DNA from: Oreohelix idahoensis | Lineage: Eukaryota; Mollusca; Gastropoda; Stylommatophora; Oreohelicidae | Assembly: GCA_024509875.1 (NCBI GenBank) | Contig: JAMPIV010005035.1 | Coordinates: 1-64,000, forward strand | Length of the DNA stretch: 64,000 nucleotides | Reading direction: 5' to 3' | Translations under genes and position numbers: made by a program | The notes under the pieces: generated by a model | Databases searched by the model: none | What the model saw: only the letters and a program-made list of their open reading frames with translations | Told to the model about the DNA's origin: nothing | Shown here: piece by piece, positions 38,886-49,180 of the stretch | How positions within the stretch are numbered: the first letter of the stretch is position 1 | How the letters are laid out: each line of letters begins with the position of its first letter

Positions 38886-40472
38886 TGTTACGTGCAGTCT
38901 TTGATATCTTACAATATTATACATTGGTATACTTGTTATGTTCGCAAATATTTTGTAAACAAAATAGTGTTTAAGGAAAAGTCATTATTGAGTTACTTCC
39001 CTTGAAAGTTGTGTCGGCTCTTTCGATCGAACTCCGCGGATAAATCCAGTTTTCTGCGATTTATTCTTTGTTTGGGTAGTAATAGATTGTTCTTGCTTCA
39101 GAATATCTATGGCCTGAATTTATGTGTATTGTTTGTCTGAGTAGGACGAGTCTGTCTTATATTTGTATATCTTTACATATCTAAGTCGAACTATATGTTC
39201 TGTTGTCTCTAGGGAGGTCAAAGGCTATTCGGCGGATGTGTCGCTAGAGTGTGGTGTGATTTGGCTTCGTCCTGATAGGGACTGTGTTTTCTATGTCGGC
39301 TTGTCGCCGGGGAAAAAGTGATCTCAGTATTTGTGGGGAAAGTGATAGTCGTCTAGACCTATCGTGTATGCTTTACCCCAGTGTTTATTCGTATTGCCAA
39401 GGAATGGCAGAATCATATTTCTGATACCAAGATAACAATAGATATTCTTATGAACTCTCGTACGAAGCCACCATTTTCGATAGGTACGATTTGAATGTCT
39501 AAGAGAATATATTTGACTCGATGAAAACGACTTCGATTCCTAGCAGCACTATATCCTGTAGAATGCAGTCAATTGTTCATGATCAAATCTACAGAGCAAT
39601 GAAATGTTTAATGAATGACTAACTTTAGGACAGATTCACTATCTGTATCCAAACGTGAGTGACAGCTCACGAGTGAAGCCATCTTGGAACCAAACAAGTA
39701 GTAACTTTCAAGAAGAGAAAAGGGATGCCCGTATTATCGCTTGATTAGTCCAGAGATCACTGCTACACATGAGTACCCTTTATTAGCGGTTCAATATTAT
39801 TATATGGAAAAATATGTGCTGAACATTATGTTGAAGAATCGTCGCTAGACGAGATTAGGTCTAGAAGCCATCTGAAATATTATTTATAAGCTGACGTGCT
39901 CAGTCAGTGAAGTCAGTTGATATATATGTATGGGCGATACTGAGTGCTTGGCTACTGACAGTCCATTATACAATTATTCTACATGAGTGCCCATGTAACA
40001 TTGCAAGACCATTTATCCACTGTACCATGATGTATTATGCCAACCTGTGATTTGTCACTACCTGTGCTGTCGAGTGTATACGTCCAATTAAACTGTAGAA
40101 AGGTACACAGTCGTTGGTGTCGATGACTTCCAGCCATACATGAGTGTGAGAAAAGAATATTTGTCAACAACACGAACCCTTATTATCATTCGCACATTAT
40201 ACACTCAATCCATGTCTACACACCACTGCGTAGGTCAAGCTGACATTCCATACTCGAACCACGAGCAACACAACAACACAGTATTTAACTCTGGTGATGT
40301 TCGAGCGAGCTTCAGTAATCAGAACACCAGAGGACTTTATCAACTCTTGCTCAGGGCAAGGGTCTTGTATTAAGAGTTTATCAACTGATGATGATGATGA
40401 TGTCTGCTTCCATCCACTTATAATTATCTTTTGGTGGACATCATTAACGGGAATAAAATAACAGCTTTATCA
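38886..40472 (+). repeat. Element 1 5' LTR
   Basis: 1,587 bp, TG...CA, with an AATAAA-type signal (gggaataaaataaca) some 20 bp before its end. It is nearly identical to 55814-57400. It would carry the promoter and polyadenylation signals. Small frames inside it are not conserved coding sequence. Confidence 0.93.
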
Positions 40473-41583
40473 ACTGGTGGACCAGCTTTCTGGGTTTGAC
40501 CTCGCAGAAGTTCGGAAGTCAACAGAGTACCGATACCAGACCGTTTCCTGTGGCTGATACGACACACTTGCAGTATTGGTTTGCTCTTTGTCAACACTTC
40601 GTCACGTGACCTGTCAAGTGAATGCAGTATGTAGGTCAGCGTTGTTGACATTTTTACATTAGACATTACAGAGTTTCACAGAACAGTTGGATCAATTCTT
40701 GTTAATATTAACAGGAAGACAGTATTAGTGAACTAAGAAGTCCTATTTTCATCGATGGATCTTCTTGTTTTCTGTATATGAACTTTAATATTTAAGGCCA
40801 GAATGTTTAATTGAATAAAGTGGCAGTTTGTTTGTTTCATAAAAATAACTTTGCCATTACTGTAAAACTGAGCCTATTTTGCAACACATACTATCATACA
40901 CATAATTTATATATATTTATGTTTACATGTTATTTGTTTGTATAGTATGTTAGTTTCTATGTCAGCGGGTTGTGTTTAAGGTTGGGCGGCGTCCTCACAA
41001 CAGAATATCCCACGTCATAGAGGGTCCGTTGTGGGCGTTTTCTATAGGTGCAATTTTCTTGATTGAAAATTTGCTGCGACAACTGTTGCTTTTGTGTTAG
41101 CTGTGAAGACTGTAATTATTGTTATTTTTGTAATATTTCTTTGTTCTTTAGTTTTGTTTTGATTTGTTTGTAATTTGTTGGTCTAACCTTTTCTATCTTT
41201 CTGTTCTATTCACAATTTATATTCATATACTGTGACGTCATTTGTGTTGTTATTCTTTGCAGATTCAGTGATTATTTTCATTGATTTCCCTATTTGATTT
41301 ATTTTGATTTCTGCAAACGTTCTTGTATTGTCAGTCCTATTTGTACTTTATGTATTCTGTTGGTTGACATATGTTTTATATAGGTATATTTCATAAGACA
41401 CAATTGCCTGTGCACTGCACTTGGATTATGGTATAAACCAGTACCTGATTATTATTACTATTATACAAGACCTTATTAAGGCTTGTGACCCACAGATATT
41501 GGGATAGTATACTGATTAATCAAGTCATTAAGAACTTGTGGTATTATTATTGGTTCAGGTGATTAGTATTATTGTTAGACATC
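40473..41583 (+). promoter_or_regulatory. Element 1 primer-binding site and leader
   Basis: After two spacer bases (AC) the sequence TGGTGGACCAGC (40475-40486) has the TGG start expected for a site that pairs with a tRNA 3' CCA end; the tRNA is not identified. The rest is a 1.1 kb untranslated leader, T-rich, ending just before the Gag ATG at 41584. Confidence 0.65.
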
Positions 41584-43534
41584 ATGTCTACATTAGAATA
41601 CTTCATTACACAAGGGAAAGCCCTTGATAAGACTGGTCAACAATTAGAACAATGGGCTGTTGCTCAATATGACAAAGCATTAGCTGCAGAAGAGAAAAAA
41701 GCTGCTGCAGAAGAAAGAAAAGCTATGGCTGAAGAGAAAAGATTAGAAAGAGAAGCTGAGGCTGCTGCTGAACAAAAGAAATTGCAGATGCAGGTGGAGG
41801 AAAGGAGATTTGAAGCTGAACAAAAAAAATTAGAAAGAGAAGCTGCAGCTGAACAAAAAAAAATTAGAAAGAGAAGCTGCTGCTGAACAAAAAAGATTAG
41901 ACAGGGAAGCTGAACAAAAAAGATTAGATGCTGAAGAGAAAAAAGCAATAAGAGAACATGAATTTGAGTTAGAGAAATTGAGATTGACAAGTATGAGTAA
42001 TGTTAATCAGGCATCTAGTGGTAATGGTAAACCTTCTACTTACAAGGTTAAGGTTCCACCGTTCAATCAGTCCAGTGACGATATTACATTCTGGCTGGAT
42101 AGATTTGAACGTTCTTGTCGTACACATAATGTGGATAAATCACAATACGCTAATCAATTATCAGAAAACTTGAAAGGTGAATCTTTGACTAGATTATGCC
42201 TTGTAGGAGAAGCAGATAAGGATAATTATGATGTCATTAGGGCGGCTTTGATAAATAAATATCAGCTAAGTGAGGAAGGCTATCGCCTTTTATTTAAAAC
42301 GATGGTGCCTGAGACGGGTGTAGAATTCTCAGAATTCACTGCAAAGGCACGTCTCACAGTTGATCGTTGGATTGAGCTTTCCAAAACAGAAAAAACGTAT
42401 GAAGGACTTATGGATTTGTTGCTCAGAGATAAGATTATGTCATGTGTTAACAAACCCTTCCTCGAATTTATACATGAGCGTAAACCCAAATCTCTAAAAG
42501 AAATGGAAGAATATTGTTCCCAATATGTCACTGCACACCCCGACGTGACTTTTGGCAACACTAAGATTAAGGAGAGTATGCCAGTTGCTTCAGCAACACC
42601 ATACAATCCCAATTATTCACACAGATTTCAGGGACCTCAAAACAGATTTGATAAAAAAGGTAACCATAATAGTTATCAAAACCAAGGTAACCAATCATTT
42701 CAGGGTTCTTCTTCAAAGAACTGGAGACGACCTGATAGCTCTCGACACAGGGGTGGTCATAATTATAGGAATTTCCGTAGAGGAAGTAATTATAGAAACT
42801 ATCAGGGTTATCCGTCTTGGAGTCAACAAGATCATAATTACAGAGATACTCATTATAATGAATATGATAATGGTAACCAAGGGAACTATGACTCAAACCC
42901 AAATAGGGGTTACAATAGAGGTAACAATAACTACAGAGGTGATAATAACCGAGGTAGATCTCAAAACAAAAGACATAAACCACATTTTCAGGCAAACTCT
43001 GTACAACAAGAGTCCCATGAAGCCTATAAACAGAGTAAAGATAATAATGATGCTAGTAATATGGCATGTGCCGCTTTTGATTTTGGGAGAGCATCTCAGT
43101 GCCCCCAATGCAAAACGTTATTTGAGCCAACCACAGTGTCTACTTTAAGCTGTGGCCATCCTCTTCCTGCTCTTCCGGCATCAGTCGCGCATGATGGAAG
43201 AGGTTCTCTTGTCTTACATAAGGGTTTAGTGAATAACAATCCAGTCTCTGTGCTATTTGATTCTGGATGCACCACAATTGGTGTTAGGCAGTCACTCGTA
43301 GATCCTTCCCGTGCCACTGGACAAGTAGTCAAATGTGTAACATTTGGCGGCACATTAGAGAAATACTCTACTGCTATCATTAGGATTGCTACTCCTTTCT
43401 TTACAGGAGATGTACACGCATGTCTTCTTCCGAATCCGATCGCTGACCTCATCATCGGTCGCATTCACGGAGTCAGAGAATGCACTCCGCAACGAATTTC
43501 CCACGTGGGAAAGGCAAAACATGCAGATTGCTAA
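41584..43534 (+). pseudogene. Element 1 Gag and protease
   Basis: Gag starts at ATG 41584 (MSTLEYFITQ). Residues 25-130 form an A/E/K/R-rich coiled coil. A run of nine A at 41855-41863, where the neighbouring unit has eight, throws the frame to a stop at 41884-41886. The main frame continues from 41864. It holds a capsid region (ITFWLDRFER, ENLKGESL), a SCAN-like helical block at about residues 100-188 of the second frame (TYEGLMDLLLRDKIM, HERKPKSLKEMEEYC) and an N/R/G/Y-rich RNA-binding tail without a CCHC knuckle. A CPQC...C cluster follows, then an aspartic protease with LFDSGCTTIG (D428) and IADLIIGRIHG. Gag forms the particle, binds RNA and is cut by the protease. The frame ends at TAA 43532-43534, overlapping the integrase frame by about 150 bp. 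Confidence 0.88.
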
Positions 43535-45443
43535 CGCTGTAGTCACTAGAGCTCAGGCTCTTAATATGCCTCAAACTTCATCTACTGAAGATAATGAAGT
43601 GCATAACCAAGATAATCCCTTGGTAATTTCTCGTGACTCGTTTATAAAACAGCAAGAAGATGATCCCACTCTGAAGAAATTCTTCATTCTTGCAACTAAA
43701 GGTGATCCGAATAAAGACACAAGTCGTAAATCGTGGATTACAAAGAAGAATGGCGTACTTGTACGTATGGTTCAAGACTCCATTACGTCAAGTCATTCTC
43801 AAATCCTGGTTCCCAAGAATTTGAGAGTTAAAATTTTGCAGCACGCTCACGACTCTCAGTGTGCTGGACACATGGGTTTTTCCCGTACTAAGTCAAGAGT
43901 CCTTGCGGCTTTCTTTTGGCCATTGGTAAACAAGGACATACGGATTTATTGTCGATCTTGTAAAGTATGTCAGGAAGTTAAATCCAAAGGTCCACGGCAT
44001 GCTGCACCCATTCAGGCGGCGGACATTCCTATTCGGCCGTTCCAAAAAATGGCCATAGACATAATTGGTCCATTTAAGATCAAGTCTGCCAGAGGACATC
44101 AGTTTATCTTGACGTGTGTTGATATGTGCACACGTTGGCCAGAGGCTATTCCTCTGAAGAGCATTACTACTGCTGATATTGCAGATGCTCTTTGGCTTAT
44201 ATTTTCTCGTCTGGGGTTCCCCGGAGAGATATTGTCAGACCATGGCACCCAACTAATATCAGATACCATGTCTCAAGTAATGTCTACTCTGCAGATAGAT
44301 AGATCTTTAAGTAGTATCTACCATCCAATGTCTAATGGTATGGTCGAACGCCTTAATAGAACACTTAAAAACTTACTGGGGAAGATAACTGAGGATCATC
44401 CTCAAGACTGGGACAGAGTTTTACCTGCGGCCCTCTTCGCTTACAGAGAGGTACCCAATGAACATACAGGATTTTCTCCCTTTGAACTCGTCTTTGGCGC
44501 GCGTCCGCGTGGCCCTATGTCGTTGCTTCACGATCTCATAACATCTGACAATATTGACGATGACACAAAGTCATCCTATGAATATGTCATCGCGTTGAGA
44601 CAAAAAATTATCGAAGCATGCAAATTAGCAACTTCTTCTTCTGAATTTGCGAAACAGAAGGCAAGGCAATTTGCCAATAAGAAGAGATGCTTACGACAAC
44701 TTTGTCCTGGTGACAAAGCATTTGTATTACTACCTTGTAGGGAAAATAGATTACTTATTTCTTGGAAAGGTCCGTACGATATAATATCGAAAATTTCCGA
44801 TGTCGACTATATTGTCGATATTGATGGGAAGCATAAAACCTTCCACATCAATATGCTTACTGAATTCCATGAACGTCCGGATTATTTGCAACCCATTTTC
44901 CAAGCAACGGACAATTCTCCAGTACAACATGGTCATTACTCATCACTGTCCGTGATACAGGATGAGGAAACAAGTTTTTCAGATGTAAATCTTCCTCTTC
45001 CAATGATCCCACTTCATTCTAGTGAATCATGGAAGAACGTTACTGTCTCTCCTGATTTGTCTCTAGGAGAACAGCGACAAGTTTCAACTATGTTGCAAAC
45101 ATTTCAGGATGTACTCACTGACATCCCTGGACAAACGCATGTCATTGAACATGACATTGTTCTAACTGACCATACTCCTATTAGGGTTAGACCTTATCCT
45201 ATACCTATACATTTTCAAGCGCAGGTCGAGAAAGAGTTGGATGAGATGATAGATTTGAAAATAATCGAACCATCCACCTCTGCATATTCTTCGCCGATGG
45301 TTATTGTGCGTAAAAAAGACAATAACATACGTCTTTGCGTTGACTATCGAAAATTGAATCAAGTAACGAAGTTCGATGCCGAACCTATGCCTTTACTGGA
45401 AGAGCTACTTACTCGACTCTCCAAATCTCATTTTTTTCACTAA
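43386..45443 (+). CDS. Element 1 integrase plus start of reverse transcriptase
   Basis: This 685-codon frame lies +1 relative to gag-protease. The functional start is probably by frameshift near 43480-43535, because the linker NAVVTRAQ (residues 50-57) normally follows the protease in this family. Integrase has the HHCC finger H155, H162, C192, C195. The catalytic D225 (AIDIIGPF), D285 (LSDHGTQ) and E321 (NGMVERLNR) show the exact 35-residue D-E spacing. A GPY module follows at 462 (SWKGPYDII). RT then begins: EHDIVLTDHTPIR, IIEPSTSAYSSPMVIV, CVDYRKLNQV. The frame ends at 45443 because the T run at 45431-45437 has one T too many. The integrase looks intact; the RT is broken here. Confidence 0.92.
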   Translation: MLLLSLQEMYTHVFFRIRSLTSSSVAFTESENALRNEFPTWERQNMQIANAVVTRAQALNMPQTSSTEDNEVHNQDNPLVISRDSFIKQQEDDPTLKKFFILATKGDPNKDTSRKSWITKKNGVLVRMVQDSITSSHSQILVPKNLRVKILQHAHDSQCAGHMGFSRTKSRVLAAFFWPLVNKDIRIYCRSCKVCQEVKSKGPRHAAPIQAADIPIRPFQKMAIDIIGPFKIKSARGHQFILTCVDMCTRWPEAIPLKSITTADIADALWLIFSRLGFPGEILSDHGTQLISDTMSQVMSTLQIDRSLSSIYHPMSNGMVERLNRTLKNLLGKITEDHPQDWDRVLPAALFAYREVPNEHTGFSPFELVFGARPRGPMSLLHDLITSDNIDDDTKSSYEYVIALRQKIIEACKLATSSSEFAKQKARQFANKKRCLRQLCPGDKAFVLLPCRENRLLISWKGPYDIISKISDVDYIVDIDGKHKTFHINMLTEFHERPDYLQPIFQATDNSPVQHGHYSSLSVIQDEETSFSDVNLPLPMIPLHSSESWKNVTVSPDLSLGEQRQVSTMLQTFQDVLTDIPGQTHVIEHDIVLTDHTPIRVRPYPIPIHFQAQVEKELDEMIDLKIIEPSTSAYSSPMVIVRKKDNNIRLCVDYRKLNQVTKFDAEPMPLLEELLTRLSKSHFFH

Positions 45444-46414
45444 ACTTGATTTGTCTAAAGGATATTGGCAAGTTCCTTTATCTGAACGCGCCAAACCTCT
45501 CACGGCTTTTTCAACACCTAGAGGTTTGTTCCAATGGAATTTTATGCCTTTCGGTCTTATGAACGCACCAGCTACATTCGTACGCATGATGCGCCGAATC
45601 CTATCTTATCGGTCAGATGTCATTGCATATCTAGACGACATCTGTCTTTTCAGCGATACTTGGGAAGATCACTATTCAGGGTTAGATGAATTGCTGTCTA
45701 CTTTGCGTGAGCACAACCTGACAGCGAAACCCTCTAAAGCCTATATTGGTTTTAGCGAAATTTCTTTCCTGGGCCACCGAGTTGGTCATGGTTTCCTAAA
45801 GACAGAGGACCATAATACTAGTAAGATACTTAACATCTCAATCCCTAAGACTAAAAAACAGGTGAGAAGTCTGTTAGGTCTTATCCAATTTTAGGGCAGA
45901 TTCATTCAGAATCTATCCTCTATCATGGCACCTCTTTCAACACTTCTAAAGAAAGGTTCGCCAATTGTGGTCCACTGGTCTCAGGAATGCCAATGCTCTC
46001 TGGATAAGATTAAAACACTGTTTTCAACACCACCTATTTTAGTGCTACCCACTAAAGATAAGACATTCGTTCTTCGTAGTGACGCTTCATCCACTGGGAT
46101 TGGAGCGGCACTAATGCAAGAGTACTCTGGAACTCTGCATCCTGTAATGTATATTTCCAGAAAACTTAATGCGGCAGAAAGGAATTATTCGGTTTTAGAC
46201 CGTGAGCTATTAGCTATGGTTTGGTCGATCCTCAAACTACAGAGATTCCTTCTAGGCGCACATTTCATAGTAGAAACCGACCAAAAAGCTCTTACTGCTA
46301 TACAGAGTAAGAATTTGAAGAGCTCGAGGTCTACTCGATATGCAATTGCTCTTCAACCTTTTCATTTCTCTGTGCGAGCTATCGTGGATCAGATAATGTG
46401 ATGGCAGACATTCT
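45424..46414 (+). pseudogene. Element 1 reverse transcriptase (palm) and RNase H
   Basis: Resuming after the T-run slip, RT continues FTKLDLSKGYWQVPL, FMPFGLMNAPATF and the catalytic AYLDDICLF (YLDD at 45628-45639). A TAG at 45892-45894 replaces a residue in the connection segment (LIQF then GRFIQNL). RNase H follows: RSDASSTGIGAAL (first Asp), VLDRELLAMVW (Glu), VETDQKAL (second Asp). A one-base loss near 46384 shifts the frame just before GSDNVMADILS. At 46414 Element 2 is inserted; the last codons (SRCPHDFT, stop 55601-55603) lie beyond it. Three separate lesions plus the insertion make this copy non-autonomous. Confidence 0.92.
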
Positions 46415-46419
46415 GTCAA

Positions 46420-49053
46420 TGTCGTAGATTTCCGATAGGAGAATTAAGACTAGGTTTGGTCCCTTCTGAATAGGTTTGAATAGGTGATAGACTCAGTGAG
46501 AGTTAGTGAAAGGTAATAGAATTTCCACACACGTGAGATGATAGATTTTGATATAGTGGCTGTCTCTGGAAGCGAAAAGAATTCTTCTCTCTCTCACCTA
46601 TCTTCTACAACAGTTGTTACAGCGTCAGACAGACTACACCAATATACATATTACGTATATTTCTATCACTCACAGGCACGCACATACACGTGACGACAGG
46701 TAAACACACAGACGTGGGAAAACTATAACAATGATATATATATTATCTAGAACGAGCTGACCAAACGCGATTATTAAGTTCAAGAGCGATTTTATTATCA
46801 TGAAAAATCGGCTCACAACATCAAAGAAAGTACATCAAGGAAAATACATATACACATAGTCATAAAAATTCAAGGAAATGTTGCAAGGATGATAGCCCCG
46901 TTATAGTGTTAACTCTAGGTTTAGCCCGGCCCCGTTACGAGAACAGATGATGGCGCCCGAGTCACAGATACATAGGGTTTGAGTCTAAGAGTTTTTCTTT
47001 GTTTTATCTCGTAATTATATGCACAGAGTTTGAAAAAAAAATCTGATTTAACCTAAGACAAAAAACACAAGAACTCTAGCCTTAGCAACAAATTATGCAG
47101 ATTGGAAAAAAAAAATTAGGACAGCAACAGGGTGTCAAAGATATAATAGTGAAAATATCACTCAGACCAGTGTACACTCATTCATTCCGCCATGGCTTCT
47201 CATTCAGGTACTCACGACTTTGCTCGCTGCCTCTTGGAACACATTGATTTTAGATTTTCACACAGACTCAAAAAAAAATGCAGTCTTCTGCCAAGAAGTC
47301 CCCAGTTCCAAAAGACGTATTTAACTTGGAGTCTCCGGGAACGACTACTTGGGTATGCAAATTTGTTCAAATGTCTGATTAAGTCACCTAACAATTATTC
47401 CAGGCGCGGGAGTTAGCAGAGCACAGTGTCAATAGCGTAGGTTTCTAAAAAAATGATGAATGTCAGGTCGGTGCCTTCCCTCAGTATAGGATTCACTTTA
47501 GTCACACCACAGATTTGTCCACAAGATATAATCTAGTCGGGAAATGATTGTTAATATTCACGCCACCAGGCAGCAAATTATATAGAGTTTCTAGAAGAAA
47601 TTAAGTGCTGGCTCCAAGGTCCAGTATTTATCATTACAGTCTTTGAAAACCCGTTATAGGGATATTAGTATTTCTGTCTAACTTGCACCGTCAGATCAGT
47701 GTTACTTGAGAAAACCCACGTGGTTCAAAATAAGGACTGTCTATTTCTTCACAAGTATGGAAACTACTACTAGGTGCTGGTAAAGTTAGGGTCACCCCAA
47801 AACTTTCACTGTGTGGAGGAAAAATAACACATATAATATAATAAACAGAATCTGTACTGGTTAAAACTTACATTTAAACTTGCAAGCAGAGAGCTTTGCT
47901 TATCATTTAAACTTCCCGTGACGTAAGTTATATTTAAAAATCAGCAATCCTCATAAATTAAGAACACGTGCGTATTCCGTCACCATTCATGAGGCTGGAT
48001 TCTAGAGTTTATACGTTAGTTTAGAAAAATACACTCGACTGAGTATTAGCAGTTAAATTAAATTTATAAATAGCTACAATTGCCGTTATAAGCTAGAAAT
48101 TTTAATTTTATTCTGCTTTCCACTGAATGCTTCCCTAGAAAATATAATAGCCTACCACTTTATTTCTCTTCTGCGCTAAAGAAATAGATTAAAATGAATT
48201 AAGCGATTTAACACTTTAACACTCACAAAATCTATATATCTATCATATTAATTACCTCAACCACAGAATTACAGGTAGTCGCACAACTTAAGAATAAAAA
48301 TGCTGAAAATATTTCTGGAAGTCTAGAAGTTCGACAAATTGCCGAAACAAACTGAGATCTTCGCTAACAGCTATTCTGTTTTCGAGCGACCTATCTACTG
48401 TGGAGTCTATGAGCGAGAATGAAATTAAAGTTTCAAACTTGGCCAATATCTTAAAATCATACAAAGGGCCCAAACTTACTTCGCCAAGCGAAATTATCTC
48501 CCCTACTCCCAACATTTACGTCCGCTTAACGCGTGTCGTAACTGTCACCTACTGACCACGATGTACGCGTGTCAGTTTCAAATCCCAGACAGCCTGACTC
48601 CATTTCAGGGCAGTTTTCACACTACAGCTGACCATGGCCCAAGTGAGCGCCGTGTCAGATTTTTTTTTTTTTTTTCCAGACAGATGTCTGGATACTGACC
48701 GGTGCAGATGTAAAGTATCACACCTCACCGGGACTAATGCCGAGAAGAAGCTCGCGCGCTCGGTGAGAATGTAGACGATTTGCTACGTCCTATGTTCGCG
48801 AACCGACTTATCACGCCTTCTGACGCCCTGCAGCCCTGACATCTACGTAATATCGTCCTAGCGCGATTCTCTGTTTAGAGAAAGGAAAAACAGGTAAAGT
48901 TTGCGAATTATATGAAAATAATATTCGCAAAACGAATGGGTGAAAAAAATACAGGAAAAAAATGAAATACAGAGATAATAAAAGAGAGAATTTTCGGGTG
49001 AAAGAATAGGAAGAAGTTGTAGGAAATTAAATGAATATAAACCCTACGTGACA
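46420..49053 (-). repeat. Element 2 3' LTR
   Basis: 2,634 bp; plus-strand ends tgtcgtag...cgtgaca. It matches 52995-55575 along its whole length. The main difference is a 57-60 bp segment near 47082-47140 (starting ttagcaacaaattatgcag) that is absent from the other LTR. It is unusually long for an element with a 3.9 kb interior. Confidence 0.92.
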
Positions 49054-49180
49054 GAGCCTCCCCCCTTTAAGATATGGAAGCACTCCATGTCTACGTTATG
49101 GAGTTTAATTTCCTATAACCGTAGCTTCGGGGTGTCTGTCCTCTTCCCTCTCATCTTCCCCCTCCATCTCTGTCCAATTC
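49054..49180 (-). promoter_or_regulatory. Element 2 polypurine tract and 3' untranslated stretch
   Basis: Directly upstream (element sense) of the 3' LTR lies AAAGGGGGGAGG (plus 49057-49068), separated by three bases from TGTCACG. It is a textbook priming site for plus-strand DNA. Only about 110 bp separate it from the integrase stop, leaving no room for RT-RNase H. Confidence 0.8.

Noticed and set aside
42567..42995. Minus-strand frame rich in Y, N and C
   Set aside because: Antisense shadow of the N/R/G/Y-rich tail of Element 1 Gag.
47192..47416. Plus-strand frame starting MASHSGTHDF, repeated at 53710-53895
   Set aside because: It lies in both LTRs of Element 2 on the antisense strand and diverges in frame between them; repeated because the LTR is repeated.
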